Below, in pieces: positions 28,271 to 36,818 of a stretch of 64,000 nucleotides of DNA. The notes under the pieces were generated by a model. The model made no database searches. It saw nothing but the letters and a program-made list of their open reading frames with translations, and had not been told where the DNA came from. The DNA comes from JBCCLJ01 sp039026915. Its GTDB lineage: Bacteria; Acidobacteriota; Thermoanaerobaculia; Multivoradales; Multivoraceae. The position numbers and the translations under genes are program-made. Every line of letters begins with the position of its first letter. The stretch's first letter is position 1. The DNA lies in assembly GCA_039026915.1 (NCBI GenBank), contig JBCCLJ010000004.1, positions 1-64,000 of the forward strand, written 5' to 3'.

Positions 28271-28636
28271 GTAGAGGCCGTCCGAGTCGGCGTGGATTGC
28301 CGTCGGAGGGTCGGTGAGTGGCCAGGGCGCTTGCCAGGAGCCCGTTGCAAGGTCGAAACGCTCGATGCGGGGAGGCGAGTCGTAGGCGATGAAGAAGGTG
28401 TCGTTGCCGGAGACGGCTTCGACCCAGGGAGTGGCGACCAGTGCGGCTGAGCGTTGGTAGACCCGGACGCCGAGATCGTTCGTCGACGTCAGCGACCAGT
28501 CGTCTCCAGAGCTGGCACTGGACAGCGTGGCAGTCGATAGCGCCGCGATGATGAGGATCGCAGCAAACCGGGCCCTGCTGCGCCAGAGTCGGCTTGTGGG
28601 TCGTGGGCTAGAGAAGAAGACATGTAACCATGCATT
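28271..28636 (-). other. Open 5' extension of the propeller gene with signal peptide, probable frameshift
   Basis: In frame with the propeller gene these 122 codons encode RARFAAILIIAALSTATL followed by SSASSGDDWSLTST and propeller-like strands (FFIAYDSPPRIERFDL). They contain no ATG, GTG or TTG. In the neighbouring frame an ATG at 28635 follows GGGGGGAGAG at 4 bases and reads MHGYMSSSLAHDPQADSG. A single indel between about 28550 and 28610 would join the start to the signal peptide. Either an assembly error or a damaged gene. Confidence 0.5.
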
Positions 28637-28666
28637 CTACTCTCCCCCCGCCAGAGGCCCGACGTC

Positions 28667-30733
28667 CTAGACGTCCCCGCTCGTTCGATACCTCTCGAAC
28701 CACGCGAGAATGTGCTGCACTTTCGAGATCAGATGACTCGGACGTGCGGCGATGCCGTGGGACGCTTCGGGAATGCGCACGAGCGCCGTTTCGACGCCGA
28801 CGAGCTGCAGCGCCTGGTAGTACTGCTCCGACTCGGACATCGGCGTGCGGTAGTCGGCCTCGCCGGTGATCAGCATCGTCGGCGTCGTCACGTTCTTGAC
28901 GTACGAGATCGGTGAGCGCTGCATGTAGTGCTCGAGATTGTCCCAGGGCAGGCCCGGGAACCAGGTCATGTGCGCGGTCGGGATGTCGGCGGTGAGCACC
29001 CAGCTGTACCAGTTGATCACCGGCTTCTGCACGGCGGCCCCGGCGAAGCGCTCGGTGTGGCCGACGATCCAGCTGGTGAGCACGCCGCCGCCGCTGCCGC
29101 CGGTGACGAAGAGCTGCTTTTCATCGACGTAGCCCTGGGCGATCACCGCGTCAACGCCGGACATCAGGTCGTCGTAGTCGTTGCTCGGGTAGGCGTGGTG
29201 GATCTCGTTGGCGAAGTCCTCGCCGTAGCTCGTGCTGCCGCGCGGGTTCGTGTAGAGCACGACGTAGCCGGCCGAGGCGTAGAGCTGAATCTCCGCGGCG
29301 AAGCGGTCGCCATAGTCCGAGAAGGGGCCACCGTGAATCTCGAGGATCAGCGGGTACTTCTTGGACGGGTCGAAGCCGGGCGGCTTGGCGATCCAGCCCT
29401 GCACGTCGAGGCCGTCGTGCGACGACTTCCACCAGATCTCTTCGACGGCGCCGAGCTCCTTGTGGCCGAAGAGGTCGTCGTTGAGGCGAGTCAGACGGCG
29501 CGGTTCTTTGCCCTGCTCGACAACGGCAAGATCGGCCGGGTGGCTCGGGTTGGTGACGGTGAAGGCGAAGCGGTCGTTCTTCGAGACGGAGTACTGACCG
29601 CCGCCGTACGGGCGGCCGAGTGAGAGTCCGCCGAAGTTGTCGGCCAGGATTCCCACCTCACCGTCGAGCGAGATGCGCGCGAGCTTGCCGTTGCCCTCGG
29701 TCGAGTAGGTGAAATAGAGGCTCTTGCCGTCGCTCGACCAGCGCTGGCCGCCGAGGCTGCGGTCGATCTCGGCTCCCAGCGTGCGCACGTTCTTGCCGTC
29801 CGCGTCCATCACCTGAAGCACGCTGTTCTGGTGGCCGAGGTACTTCTGGTCGTAGCCGCCGTAGGCGATGTGCTTTCCATCGGGCGAAACGATGGGGCTC
29901 CGGTCCGGTCCGTGGCGTGAGGTGAGCGCCTTGAGGTCGCCGCTCGCGAGGTCGAGAGCGTAGACCTCGCTGTTGCTCGGATCGTCCTCCCATTCGTCGC
30001 GCAGGTTGCCGGAGAAGTAGAGCGTCTTGCCGTCGGCGCTCCACGACGGCGTACCACCGTGGTTGAACTTGCCCGTCGTCAGTTGGCGCGGCGTGCCGCC
30101 CTCGGCGGTGAGCACGAAGAGCTGACGGAAGCCGGGCTGTGAGAAGCCGCCGCCGTCGGAGCGGTAGAACATCGTGTCGTAGACGCGGGCCGGCGGAGCC
30201 CACGTCGCACCCTGGGGCTTGGCCGGCATCTTGGCGAAGGGCTTCGGCTGCTCGGGAACGAACATGGAGAAGGCGATCCACTGCCCGTCGGGCGACCAGC
30301 TGAGACCGCCGGGGCCGCGCTCGAGATGGGTCAGCTTGGCGACCTGGCCGGTGTCGCTGTAGCGCACGAAGATCTGACTGCGGCCGTCTTCGTCGGACGA
30401 GACGTAGGCCAGACGGTCTCCCGACGGCGACCAGCGCGGCGAGCGGAAGCTCGCCTTGCCGGAGATCAGCGGGCGATGCCCGGTGCCGTCCCAGTTGATC
30501 GTCCAGAGGTCCGAGTTGGGCCGGTCGGTCATGATGTCGAGGCTCGTGCGCGCATAGACGATGCGGCTGCCGTCCGGAGCAATCTGCGGATCGCTCGCGT
30601 ATTCGAGCTCGAAGACGTCGCGCGGGCCGAAGGTAGAGGCGTCGCCGTTGGCGAGAAGCGGCGCGGCGGCAGCGCACAGGACCAGGGCGGCGAGGATTGG
30701 CAAGGGCCAAAGAGGATGGGTCGGCTTAGTCAT
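28667..30733 (-). CDS. Exported S9 family peptidase
   Basis: A 688-residue prolyl-oligopeptidase-type enzyme. ATG 30733 follows GAGGAG by 8 bases and begins a signal peptide (PLPILAALVLCAAAAPLLA). A seven-bladed-type propeller (SPDGKHIAYGGYD, WSADGKTLYFSG) covers about 45-430. The hydrolase domain has Ser547 in TGGSGGG, Asp in GEADYRTP and His in EASHGI. Its 5' end overlaps the nucleotidyltransferase gene by 8 bases but has its own Shine-Dalgarno site. Its sequence is distinct from the other two S9 enzymes here, so these are old paralogues. A broken copy of its 3' end is at 26.5 kb. Confidence 0.9.
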   Translation of the reverse strand: MTKPTHPLWPLPILAALVLCAAAAPLLANGDASTFGPRDVFELEYASDPQIAPDGSRIVYARTSLDIMTDRPNSDLWTINWDGTGHRPLISGKASFRSPRWSPSGDRLAYVSSDEDGRSQIFVRYSDTGQVAKLTHLERGPGGLSWSPDGQWIAFSMFVPEQPKPFAKMPAKPQGATWAPPARVYDTMFYRSDGGGFSQPGFRQLFVLTAEGGTPRQLTTGKFNHGGTPSWSADGKTLYFSGNLRDEWEDDPSNSEVYALDLASGDLKALTSRHGPDRSPIVSPDGKHIAYGGYDQKYLGHQNSVLQVMDADGKNVRTLGAEIDRSLGGQRWSSDGKSLYFTYSTEGNGKLARISLDGEVGILADNFGGLSLGRPYGGGQYSVSKNDRFAFTVTNPSHPADLAVVEQGKEPRRLTRLNDDLFGHKELGAVEEIWWKSSHDGLDVQGWIAKPPGFDPSKKYPLILEIHGGPFSDYGDRFAAEIQLYASAGYVVLYTNPRGSTSYGEDFANEIHHAYPSNDYDDLMSGVDAVIAQGYVDEKQLFVTGGSGGGVLTSWIVGHTERFAGAAVQKPVINWYSWVLTADIPTAHMTWFPGLPWDNLEHYMQRSPISYVKNVTTPTMLITGEADYRTPMSESEQYYQALQLVGVETALVRIPEASHGIAARPSHLISKVQHILAWFERYRTSGDV

Positions 30734-31208
30734 CGTTTTTCTCCTCTCGCAGAGCTTCCAATTCTGCAATCGTCTCTAAATCGCGGGGGCGGCCCCCTGC
30801 CCGTTTTGTCGAGATCAGCTGATCCAGGCTAAGGCACGGAATCTCGAGCCCGAAGAGCTCGAGAACTAGGCATGAGGGCCTCAGATTGTCGAAGTTACCG
30901 CCACCGGAGATCTCGCCGAGTAGGTCGATTGCTCCGGAACGGGTCGAGAGTTTGAAGTTCAAACCCGAACGAATCGTCTCCAGGTCGAAGCGAAAGGGTA
31001 GTCCCGGAGGCGCCCCGCGGAGATAGGGATCGAGTGGCTGAAGAGCTGCCTCCAAGCGTGACAGGTTCACTTCGGCTCGGCTGTAGACGACATCAACGTC
31101 CTGGGTCGAGCGTGCTGAGCCGTGAGCCCTCGCTGCGAGCCCGCCGACGAGAATGAAGTCGACTCGTGCTTCGACCAGCGATCGGAGCAGTCCTTCGAAG
31201 TCGGTCAG
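30726..31208 (-). CDS. MNT-fold nucleotidyltransferase (DUF6036-like), CTG start
   Basis: Read from CTG 31208 the protein has 160 residues: LTDFEGLLRSLVEARVDFIL, then GG at 22-23 and DVDV with Asp38 and Asp40, the signature of minimal nucleotidyltransferases. The C-terminal half (LPFRFDLETIRSGLNFKL, LISTKRAGGRPRDLETI) matches the AbiEii/DUF6036-like group. No ATG, GTG or TTG lies in frame before GTG 31070, which would remove the catalytic motif. The CTG forms a CTGA overlap with the preceding stop, exactly where ATGA would be expected. With its small partner it may be a toxin-antitoxin or a stress nucleotidyltransferase pair; function unproven. Confidence 0.7.
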   Translation of the reverse strand: MTDFEGLLRSLVEARVDFILVGGLAARAHGSARSTQDVDVVYSRAEVNLSRLEAALQPLDPYLRGAPPGLPFRFDLETIRSGLNFKLSTRSGAIDLLGEISGGGNFDNLRPSCLVLELFGLEIPCLSLDQLISTKRAGGRPRDLETIAELEALREEKNDD

Positions 31209-31387
31209 CGCTCGGCCTTTCTGCGCGCCTGGCGGAGCGCTGCCGCGAACCTCTCGAGATCCACCAGCTCGCGCACTCGTTCGTCTGGCGTCTTACGCAA
31301 TTGCTCGCGCAGCAGGGTTCGATCGATGTCCTGCTTGTAGAGGTCGATAATCTCGTCGAGTGAGGATCGGCGTGTCTTTCCCGGCAC
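31205..31387 (-). CDS. Small partner protein of the nucleotidyltransferase
   Basis: A 60-residue charged helical protein (SLDEIIDLYKQDIDRTLLRE, RVRELVDLERFAAALRQA) starting at GTG 31387 with AAGGA just upstream. Its stop overlaps the nucleotidyltransferase start by four bases. Small helical proteins in this position often accompany MNT-domain genes and are taken as antitoxin-like partners, but no domain is recognised for certain. No DNA-binding motif is evident. Confidence 0.6.
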   Translation of the reverse strand: MPGKTRRSSLDEIIDLYKQDIDRTLLREQLRKTPDERVRELVDLERFAAALRQARRKAER

Positions 31388-31544
31388 AGGTTCCTTCCCG
31401 TTGTGGCCAGATCGTTCAAGTCTAGCGCCGGGTCAGCGTCGAGAGAACGAATCGCTTCGACCCTCGGCGGCCGTGAGTTTGCCCCTCGGATCTTGACGGC
31501 CTCTTTCTGGGAGCATGGTCTTATGGCTTCATGGAGGAGCTGTG

Positions 31545-33476
31545 ATGAGTACACGTTCGACGGCATGGCACCGCTTGCCCCTGACTCTCGCGATGTTGGT
31601 TCTGTTCGCCTGCCAGCCCCCCGAAACCACCGACGAGGCCGCGACCCTCGCTGACCCGCGGCTCAATCTCGCGCTCAACGACATCCAGGTCTTCGGCAGC
31701 CACAACAGCTACAAGGAAGCGATCGCGCCGGCGCTGCTGGCCGCCTACTCCGCCGACAGTCCGGAGACAGCCGCGTCGCTCGACTATTGGCACCCGTCGC
31801 TCACCGAGCAGCTCGACCTCGGCCTGCGCAAGCTCGAGCTTGACGTCTTCTACGACCCGGAGGGCGGGCGCTACGCCGCACCGTCGGGCTTCGGCTGGGC
31901 GGAGGAGATCGGCGCCGGGTCGCGCCGGCTATTCGATCTCGAAGGCGAGCTGGATCGTTCCGGCTTCAAGGTGCTGCACGTGCAGGACCTCGACTTTCGC
32001 TCGAACTGCTCGTCGCTGACCGCCTGCCTGCTCGAGCTGCGGGCTTGGTCGGAGAGTCGGCCGGGGCATCTTCCCGTGGTGATCACGGTGAACACCAAGG
32101 ATCAGGTCATCGAGCGCGACGGCTTCGTGCGGCCGCTGCCGTTCGACGCTGTAGCGCTGCGCGCGCTCGACGCGGAGATCCTGCGCGTGCTCGGCAGCCA
32201 GCGGCTGATCACCCCGGACAACGTGCGGCGCAGCTCGGCGACGCTGGCTGAGGCGGTCGTCGAGCGCGGCTGGCCGACGCTGCAGCGGGCGGCCGGTCGG
32301 TTTCTCTGGGTCCTCGATCAGGGCGGCGAGATCCTCGAGAGCTACCTCGACGGTGACGACACGCTCGCGGGGCGCGTCTTCTTCGTCAACGTGCCGCTCG
32401 ACCATCCGGCCTCGGCGGTGCGCATCCTGAACGATCCCGTCGGGCAGGCGGAGGAGATCGCAGAGCACGCGCGTGCCGGGCGGCTCGTGCGCACGCGCGC
32501 CGACGCCAACACCGAGGAGGCTCGCACCGGTGATGTGTCGCGCCGCGAGGCGGCCTTCGCCTCGGGTGCGCAGCTCGTCAGCACGGACTACTACCTTCCC
32601 GAGCAGTCGCCGACGGACTACCTGGTGAGTCTCCCGGGGAGCCCGGGCATCGTGGCGCGCTGCCTGCTGCAGCGAACAGCCGATCCCTGCGAGATCGCGC
32701 CGGTGGAGAAGATCGAGACGCCGGTGCGCCTCATCGCGCACCGCGGCGGCGTCGTCGATGAGGCGACGCCGGAGAACAGTCGTGCGGCGATCGAGAAGGC
32801 GGTCGCCGAGGGCTACTGGATGGTGGAGGTGGACCTGCGTCTGACGGCAGACGGCGAGATCGTCGCGCATCACGACGAGACGCTGTCGCGGATCTACGGT
32901 GACTCGCGCCGCGTCGACGGAGTGAAGCGCGTCGACCTCGAGGCGCTACGCATGCGCATCGGCGGTGAGCCGCCGCTCTTCTTCGACGAGCTGCTGACGC
33001 TGCTGCGGGGCCGTCTGCAGATCATGCTCGACTTCAAGACGCCGAACGTCGCGCGGGAGGTCTTCGTCGAGATGGCGGACACGCTCGAGGCGAACGACCT
33101 GCTCGATGATGCCTACGTGATTGGCTCCAAGGAGTCACGCGCTGCTTTCGAAGGTCGAGCGCGCGTCGGCGTCTCGGCGGACCGTCTCGAGTCGCTGGCG
33201 GCTCGAGGGGGGCCTGTCGAGGGCTACTTCTTCTTTCGGCACGGACGAGACCTCACCTCCTACGACGTGCTGCGCGCGCTCGAGCTGCGCCTGCCGATCG
33301 TGCCATCGGTGAACCTCTTCCACTATGCGGATCTGAAAGAGGGCCCCGGCGGCGGAGCGGAAGTGGCTCGCCTGGCGGCGAAGCGCGATCTCGACCGTCT
33401 AAGCCGCTGGGGCGTGACCGACTTTCAGATCGACTCGGTGTACGGCGACGCGCTCTCGGGCGCGGACGCCCCCTGA
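31545..33476 (+). CDS. Lipoprotein fusing phospholipase C-like and glycerophosphodiesterase domains
   Basis: A 643-residue lipoprotein: signal ending LVLFAC with Cys23. Residues 45-385 match the Ca2+-dependent phosphoinositide-specific phospholipase C family (His53 in GSHNSYK, LGLRKLELDVFY, second His in HVQDLDFRSNC, VITVNTKD). Residues 394-640 are a glycerophosphodiester phosphodiesterase: His399 in AHRGG, the Glu-Asn pair in TPENS, EVDLRLTADGE and HHDETLSR. Both catalytic His pairs appear intact. The first domain could release a phosphorylated head group and the second hydrolyse a phosphodiester, so sequential attack on a phospholipid or teichoic-like polymer is plausible. ATG 31545 has GGAGGAG 5 bases upstream. 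Confidence 0.85.
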   Translation: MSTRSTAWHRLPLTLAMLVLFACQPPETTDEAATLADPRLNLALNDIQVFGSHNSYKEAIAPALLAAYSADSPETAASLDYWHPSLTEQLDLGLRKLELDVFYDPEGGRYAAPSGFGWAEEIGAGSRRLFDLEGELDRSGFKVLHVQDLDFRSNCSSLTACLLELRAWSESRPGHLPVVITVNTKDQVIERDGFVRPLPFDAVALRALDAEILRVLGSQRLITPDNVRRSSATLAEAVVERGWPTLQRAAGRFLWVLDQGGEILESYLDGDDTLAGRVFFVNVPLDHPASAVRILNDPVGQAEEIAEHARAGRLVRTRADANTEEARTGDVSRREAAFASGAQLVSTDYYLPEQSPTDYLVSLPGSPGIVARCLLQRTADPCEIAPVEKIETPVRLIAHRGGVVDEATPENSRAAIEKAVAEGYWMVEVDLRLTADGEIVAHHDETLSRIYGDSRRVDGVKRVDLEALRMRIGGEPPLFFDELLTLLRGRLQIMLDFKTPNVAREVFVEMADTLEANDLLDDAYVIGSKESRAAFEGRARVGVSADRLESLAARGGPVEGYFFFRHGRDLTSYDVLRALELRLPIVPSVNLFHYADLKEGPGGGAEVARLAAKRDLDRLSRWGVTDFQIDSVYGDALSGADAP

Positions 33477-33522
33477 TCGCGCCTGGGACCAACGACTCCA
33501 ACGGGCTGATAGCTTGCCGACC

Positions 33523-33978
33523 ATGGCAGCCCTCGAGACCGCGCTCGTCAAGGCCGAGCGCATCGGCGTGCGCAACGCCAAGCGGCACATCTTTCTTTGT
33601 GCCGACACGACGAAGCCGAAGTGCTGCGCGCCGGAGCGTGGACGCGAGGCCTGGGCCTTTCTCAAGAATCGCCTGCGGGAGCTCGGCCTCTTCGACAGCG
33701 GCGAGGTGCTGCGCACGCGTGCGGACTGCCTGCGTATCTGCTCGAACGGTCCGATTGCCGTCGTCTATCCGGAGGGCGTCTGGTACCACAGCTGCGATCC
33801 GCCCGTGCTCGAGCGCATCCTGCAGGAGCACGTCCTGGGCGGTCGTCCGGTCGAGGAGTTTCAGCTCCTGGAGCGTTCTCTCGAGGGCGGAGAGATCGAA
33901 CCGGGTGAGCCCGATGTGAAGCTGCCAAGGGGCGCCGGCGCGGGAGCGCGGTCAGCTCCTGAGCATCGTCAGTCATAG
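33523..33978 (+). CDS. Thioredoxin-like [2Fe-2S] ferredoxin
   Basis: A 151-residue protein of the (2Fe-2S) ferredoxin group with thioredoxin fold. Cysteines lie at 26 (FLCAD), 34-35 (KPKCC), 69 and 73 (DCLRICSNGP), the expected ligand pattern; PIAVVYPEGVWYHSC is typical of the second half. The last 30 residues are a low-complexity tail. ATG 33523 is chosen over TTG 33514. It is soluble and cytoplasmic, electron partner unknown. Its 3' end overlaps imuB by 10 bases, convergently. Confidence 0.85.
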   Translation: MAALETALVKAERIGVRNAKRHIFLCADTTKPKCCAPERGREAWAFLKNRLRELGLFDSGEVLRTRADCLRICSNGPIAVVYPEGVWYHSCDPPVLERILQEHVLGGRPVEEFQLLERSLEGGEIEPGEPDVKLPRGAGAGARSAPEHRQS

Positions 33979-35780
33979 ATGCCGTCGGCGAACCACCGTC
34001 CGTCAAGCCGATCTCGATAGATGCGGTACAGCCCACCGCTCTGCAGCTCGACGTCCCAGTAGTCGCGCTCGACCCGCGACTCGGACCACCACTGCTCTTC
34101 GAGTTCCCAGGGGCCTGAGGCGACGCGGATGCGGCCTTTGATCTTGAGCTGCTTCCTCTTGGAACCCTCCCCTTCGGTTTCGACCGGCTCTTCGCTTTCG
34201 CGAATCTCCAACGGTCGCGGGCGCCTTGCCGGGGCGCGACGGAAGAGGCCGGGTTGGCGATCGAGGCTGAGGGCTGCGGCGTCTTCGTTGCCGACCTGCT
34301 GCGGCGGAGACGACTGAGGCCGTTCCTCGTTTGTCACCACGTCGATCTCGACTGCCGGCCGCAGCACGCGCACGGCGAGCAGGCCGCGCCCCGGGTCGAC
34401 CCGCTCTTTGACTTTGGGCGGCGGTGGCGGCGTGTACTCGACGAGTCGGAAACGTTCGGGGCTGTGGCCGTCCTGGGTGCGCGGCGAGCCGACCCGCCCC
34501 GGTCCGAGCAGGGTGAAGAGACGCGCCAGCGTCGTCGCGAGCCGGTCCGGTGAGAGCGACGCCGGGCCGAGTAGAGAGAGCTGAGCGAGCTTGGCGGCGT
34601 CGGGGTGCGCGGTGAGAGCGAAGCCGGTGACCGGAGCGCCGGCCGGGTGCGCTTCGAGGTCGAGACGCAGCAGCGTCAGCAGCGTCTTTACCTCGCGCGT
34701 CGGCGACGGCAGATCGATGCTGCGCTCCCAGAAGCCGTCGGGCTCGAGCTGCAGCGAGAGCTCGAGACGCCGGCAGCCGAGGCCGCGACGGTCGAGGCGC
34801 TCGACGAGGCGCTCGAGCGCGGTGCGCGCGACGAACAGCAGCGCCTCCAGATTGACGATAGGCCATTCGAGCGTCATGCCCTCGCGAAAGGTCTGTGGAG
34901 GCTCGCGGGCGATGAGCGGCTTCGGGTCGATGCCCCGCGCCACCGTATGCAGCTGCTGGCCGAGCTGTCCGAGCCGGCTCGCGACTTCGTTCTTCGGCAG
35001 CTTGGCGAACTCGCCGATGGAACCGATGCCCCAGCGCTTCAGCGTCTCGGCGACTTCGGCCTCCGGGCTCAAGCGATGCAGGGGCAGCGGCGCCAGGAAG
35101 AGCGCTTCTTCTCCCGGAGCGACGATCGTCGGTGAGTTGGGCAGGCCGGCAGCGACGCGCGCCGCCATCTTGCTCGAGGCGATGCCGAGACGTGCCGGCA
35201 GGCCGACCTGCTGCAGAGCCTTCAGCAGGTGCTCGCCGAAGTTCTGTTCGATCTCGGCGCTCCACTGCGTTGTTGAGGCTTCCTTCGCTTCGAGCGTGCT
35301 GGCGAAGTGCCGCTCGATGCCGCGCAGCTCGAGATACGCCAACCCTCCCCCCGCGTTCTCGACGCGAGGCGAGTAGCGGTCGATGACTTCGAGAAGAACC
35401 TCCTGGGCGGTGCGCTCGGACTCCGGATCGCGCGCGCGAGCGACCAGCTTCGGCAGGCGGGCGCGTGCCTGCGGCAGGGTCATACCCGGTTTGAGGCCCG
35501 CTTTGCGGGCGACCTTGGATGCCGCGACGATGCGCGCCGTCTGCCCGTTGCCTTCGAAGATGGCGACGCCCTCGCGCTGCAGCTCCGGCTCGCAGCGGAG
35601 ACGTGCAGCGAGCGGAAAGAGCGGCAGGGCGATGCAGGCGATGCGGTGCCGCGTCTGCTGCTGCCTCTTTCTGTGGGCGCGCGCCGCGCGCGCTTTGCCG
35701 ATCGCCTGCTGGGCGCGTTTACGGGACGGCCTGGCGAGATCCTTGGCGGCGAGGGGGCGCGGTGGGCGACTGGCGGGCAT
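33969..35780 (-). CDS. imuB: ImuB, inactive Y-family polymerase subunit of the mutasome
   Basis: A 603-residue Y-family-like protein. The catalytic acids are missing: the first motif reads IACIALPLFPLAARL where active enzymes have Asp, and GGLAYLELRG replaces the SIDE motif, as expected for ImuB, which acts as a scaffold. A beta-clamp-like motif QPGLF is at 509-513 (34242-34256). The ATG at 35780 overlaps the imuA stop as TGATG. The basic N-terminus (residues 1-45, rich in Arg and Lys) and the long polar linker (about 440-560) are not part of the polymerase fold. It should bridge DnaE2 to the sliding clamp. Confidence 0.9.
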   Translation of the reverse strand: MPASRPPRPLAAKDLARPSRKRAQQAIGKARAARAHRKRQQQTRHRIACIALPLFPLAARLRCEPELQREGVAIFEGNGQTARIVAASKVARKAGLKPGMTLPQARARLPKLVARARDPESERTAQEVLLEVIDRYSPRVENAGGGLAYLELRGIERHFASTLEAKEASTTQWSAEIEQNFGEHLLKALQQVGLPARLGIASSKMAARVAAGLPNSPTIVAPGEEALFLAPLPLHRLSPEAEVAETLKRWGIGSIGEFAKLPKNEVASRLGQLGQQLHTVARGIDPKPLIAREPPQTFREGMTLEWPIVNLEALLFVARTALERLVERLDRRGLGCRRLELSLQLEPDGFWERSIDLPSPTREVKTLLTLLRLDLEAHPAGAPVTGFALTAHPDAAKLAQLSLLGPASLSPDRLATTLARLFTLLGPGRVGSPRTQDGHSPERFRLVEYTPPPPPKVKERVDPGRGLLAVRVLRPAVEIDVVTNEERPQSSPPQQVGNEDAAALSLDRQPGLFRRAPARRPRPLEIRESEEPVETEGEGSKRKQLKIKGRIRVASGPWELEEQWWSESRVERDYWDVELQSGGLYRIYRDRLDGRWFADGIYD

Positions 35781-36796
35781 CAACGGCCTCCGCGCGAGAC
35801 GAGGCGCGGCTTCTGAGACGCCGGTTGCGCCTTCCGACGCGGTCGTGCCGCGACCCGTTCGACGTCGAGATCGGCGAGGCCTTCGCTGGGCAGGCTGAGA
35901 CCGAAGCTGCCGGAGAGCAGCGATTCGGCGACGTCCTTCGGCTTGAGTCGCGCGCGCGCCTTCTCGAGTCGCGCGGCGCCGTACACGCCCGCGAGCAGGC
36001 TCGGTGAGCGCTGCTGCCGAGAGCCTGGAGCCCGCCACCACGCCGCACGCCCGCGCGCCACTTCGACGACCGCCGTCGCCGCGGTGCCGCTGGCGCGGTA
36101 GGGGCTCGAGACGAGCAGCGCCCCGCGGTGGCTCTGTGCGGCGCGCGCGAGACGCAGCCAGGCGGCCTCCTGCCCCCGTCCGCCGGGGACCGGGGGCGCG
36201 CCCAGGTCGAGCACGACGAGCGGAAAACCGGTGACGAGCAACAGCTCGGCCGCACCGAGCGCCTGCTTGACGTGCTGCGGCCTGAGCCAGAGCAGACGCT
36301 CGAGACAGACGCCGGTGCGCTCGGCGATCTGCGGATCGAGGTGGTCGCCAAGATCGACCAGGGCCACCTGCTCACCGTTCTGCGTGGCGAGAGCGAGCGT
36401 CGCCTGCACGAGCGAAAAACGGCCGCTCGTGCGTGCACCCGGTGCACCGAGCACTTCGATCATCTCGCCGCGTGCGACACCGCCTTGCAGAAGCTCGTCG
36501 AAGGTCTCGAGACCGGTGGCGAAGAGCTCGGTGTCGCCGTGAGAACGCGAGCGCACCAGGCGCCGCGCCTTGAAGACCTGGTCCTGCAGTGGGTTTTGCC
36601 CGAAGCCGACCTCGTCGAGTTGGATACATTGCGTATCCGGGTCGAAATCGCCCTCCAACCCGTCGAAATCGCCCTCGAAGGGCGCAAATCCGTCGCTGCC
36701 GTAGTCGTCCTGAGGCGAAAGATCTTCGCGCAACGCTTCTTCGCTGAGCAGCTCCAGGCTGAGGCGGGGGGCGAAAGATGCGTTCGAGTGGGGCAT
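35780..36796 (-). CDS. imuA: ImuA, RecA-like mutasome subunit
   Basis: A 338-residue RecA-fold protein that supports ImuB and DnaE2 in translesion synthesis. The RecA-like core starts at FATGLETFDELLQGGVARGE. The P-loop position reads GAPGARTSGRFS: Lys is replaced by Arg, so ATP binding is doubtful. GEQVALVDLGDHLDP and LLLVTGFPLVVLDLGAP are the core strands. An acidic N-terminus (about 25-60) precedes it. The ATG at 36796 has no Shine-Dalgarno site; a GTG-free leader of about 20 bases follows the -10-like TACACT. Shares the tandem operator with dnaE2. Confidence 0.85.
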   Translation of the reverse strand: MPHSNASFAPRLSLELLSEEALREDLSPQDDYGSDGFAPFEGDFDGLEGDFDPDTQCIQLDEVGFGQNPLQDQVFKARRLVRSRSHGDTELFATGLETFDELLQGGVARGEMIEVLGAPGARTSGRFSLVQATLALATQNGEQVALVDLGDHLDPQIAERTGVCLERLLWLRPQHVKQALGAAELLLVTGFPLVVLDLGAPPVPGGRGQEAAWLRLARAAQSHRGALLVSSPYRASGTAATAVVEVARGRAAWWRAPGSRQQRSPSLLAGVYGAARLEKARARLKPKDVAESLLSGSFGLSLPSEGLADLDVERVAARPRRKAQPASQKPRLVSRGGR

Positions 36797-36818
36797 GGAT
36801 CAGTGTCGAGTGGGTCAT

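Noticed and set aside
35780..36041. N-terminal extension of imuB into imuA
   Set aside because: The extension is out of frame with imuA and Arg-rich; the TGATG overlap at 35780 marks the true start.
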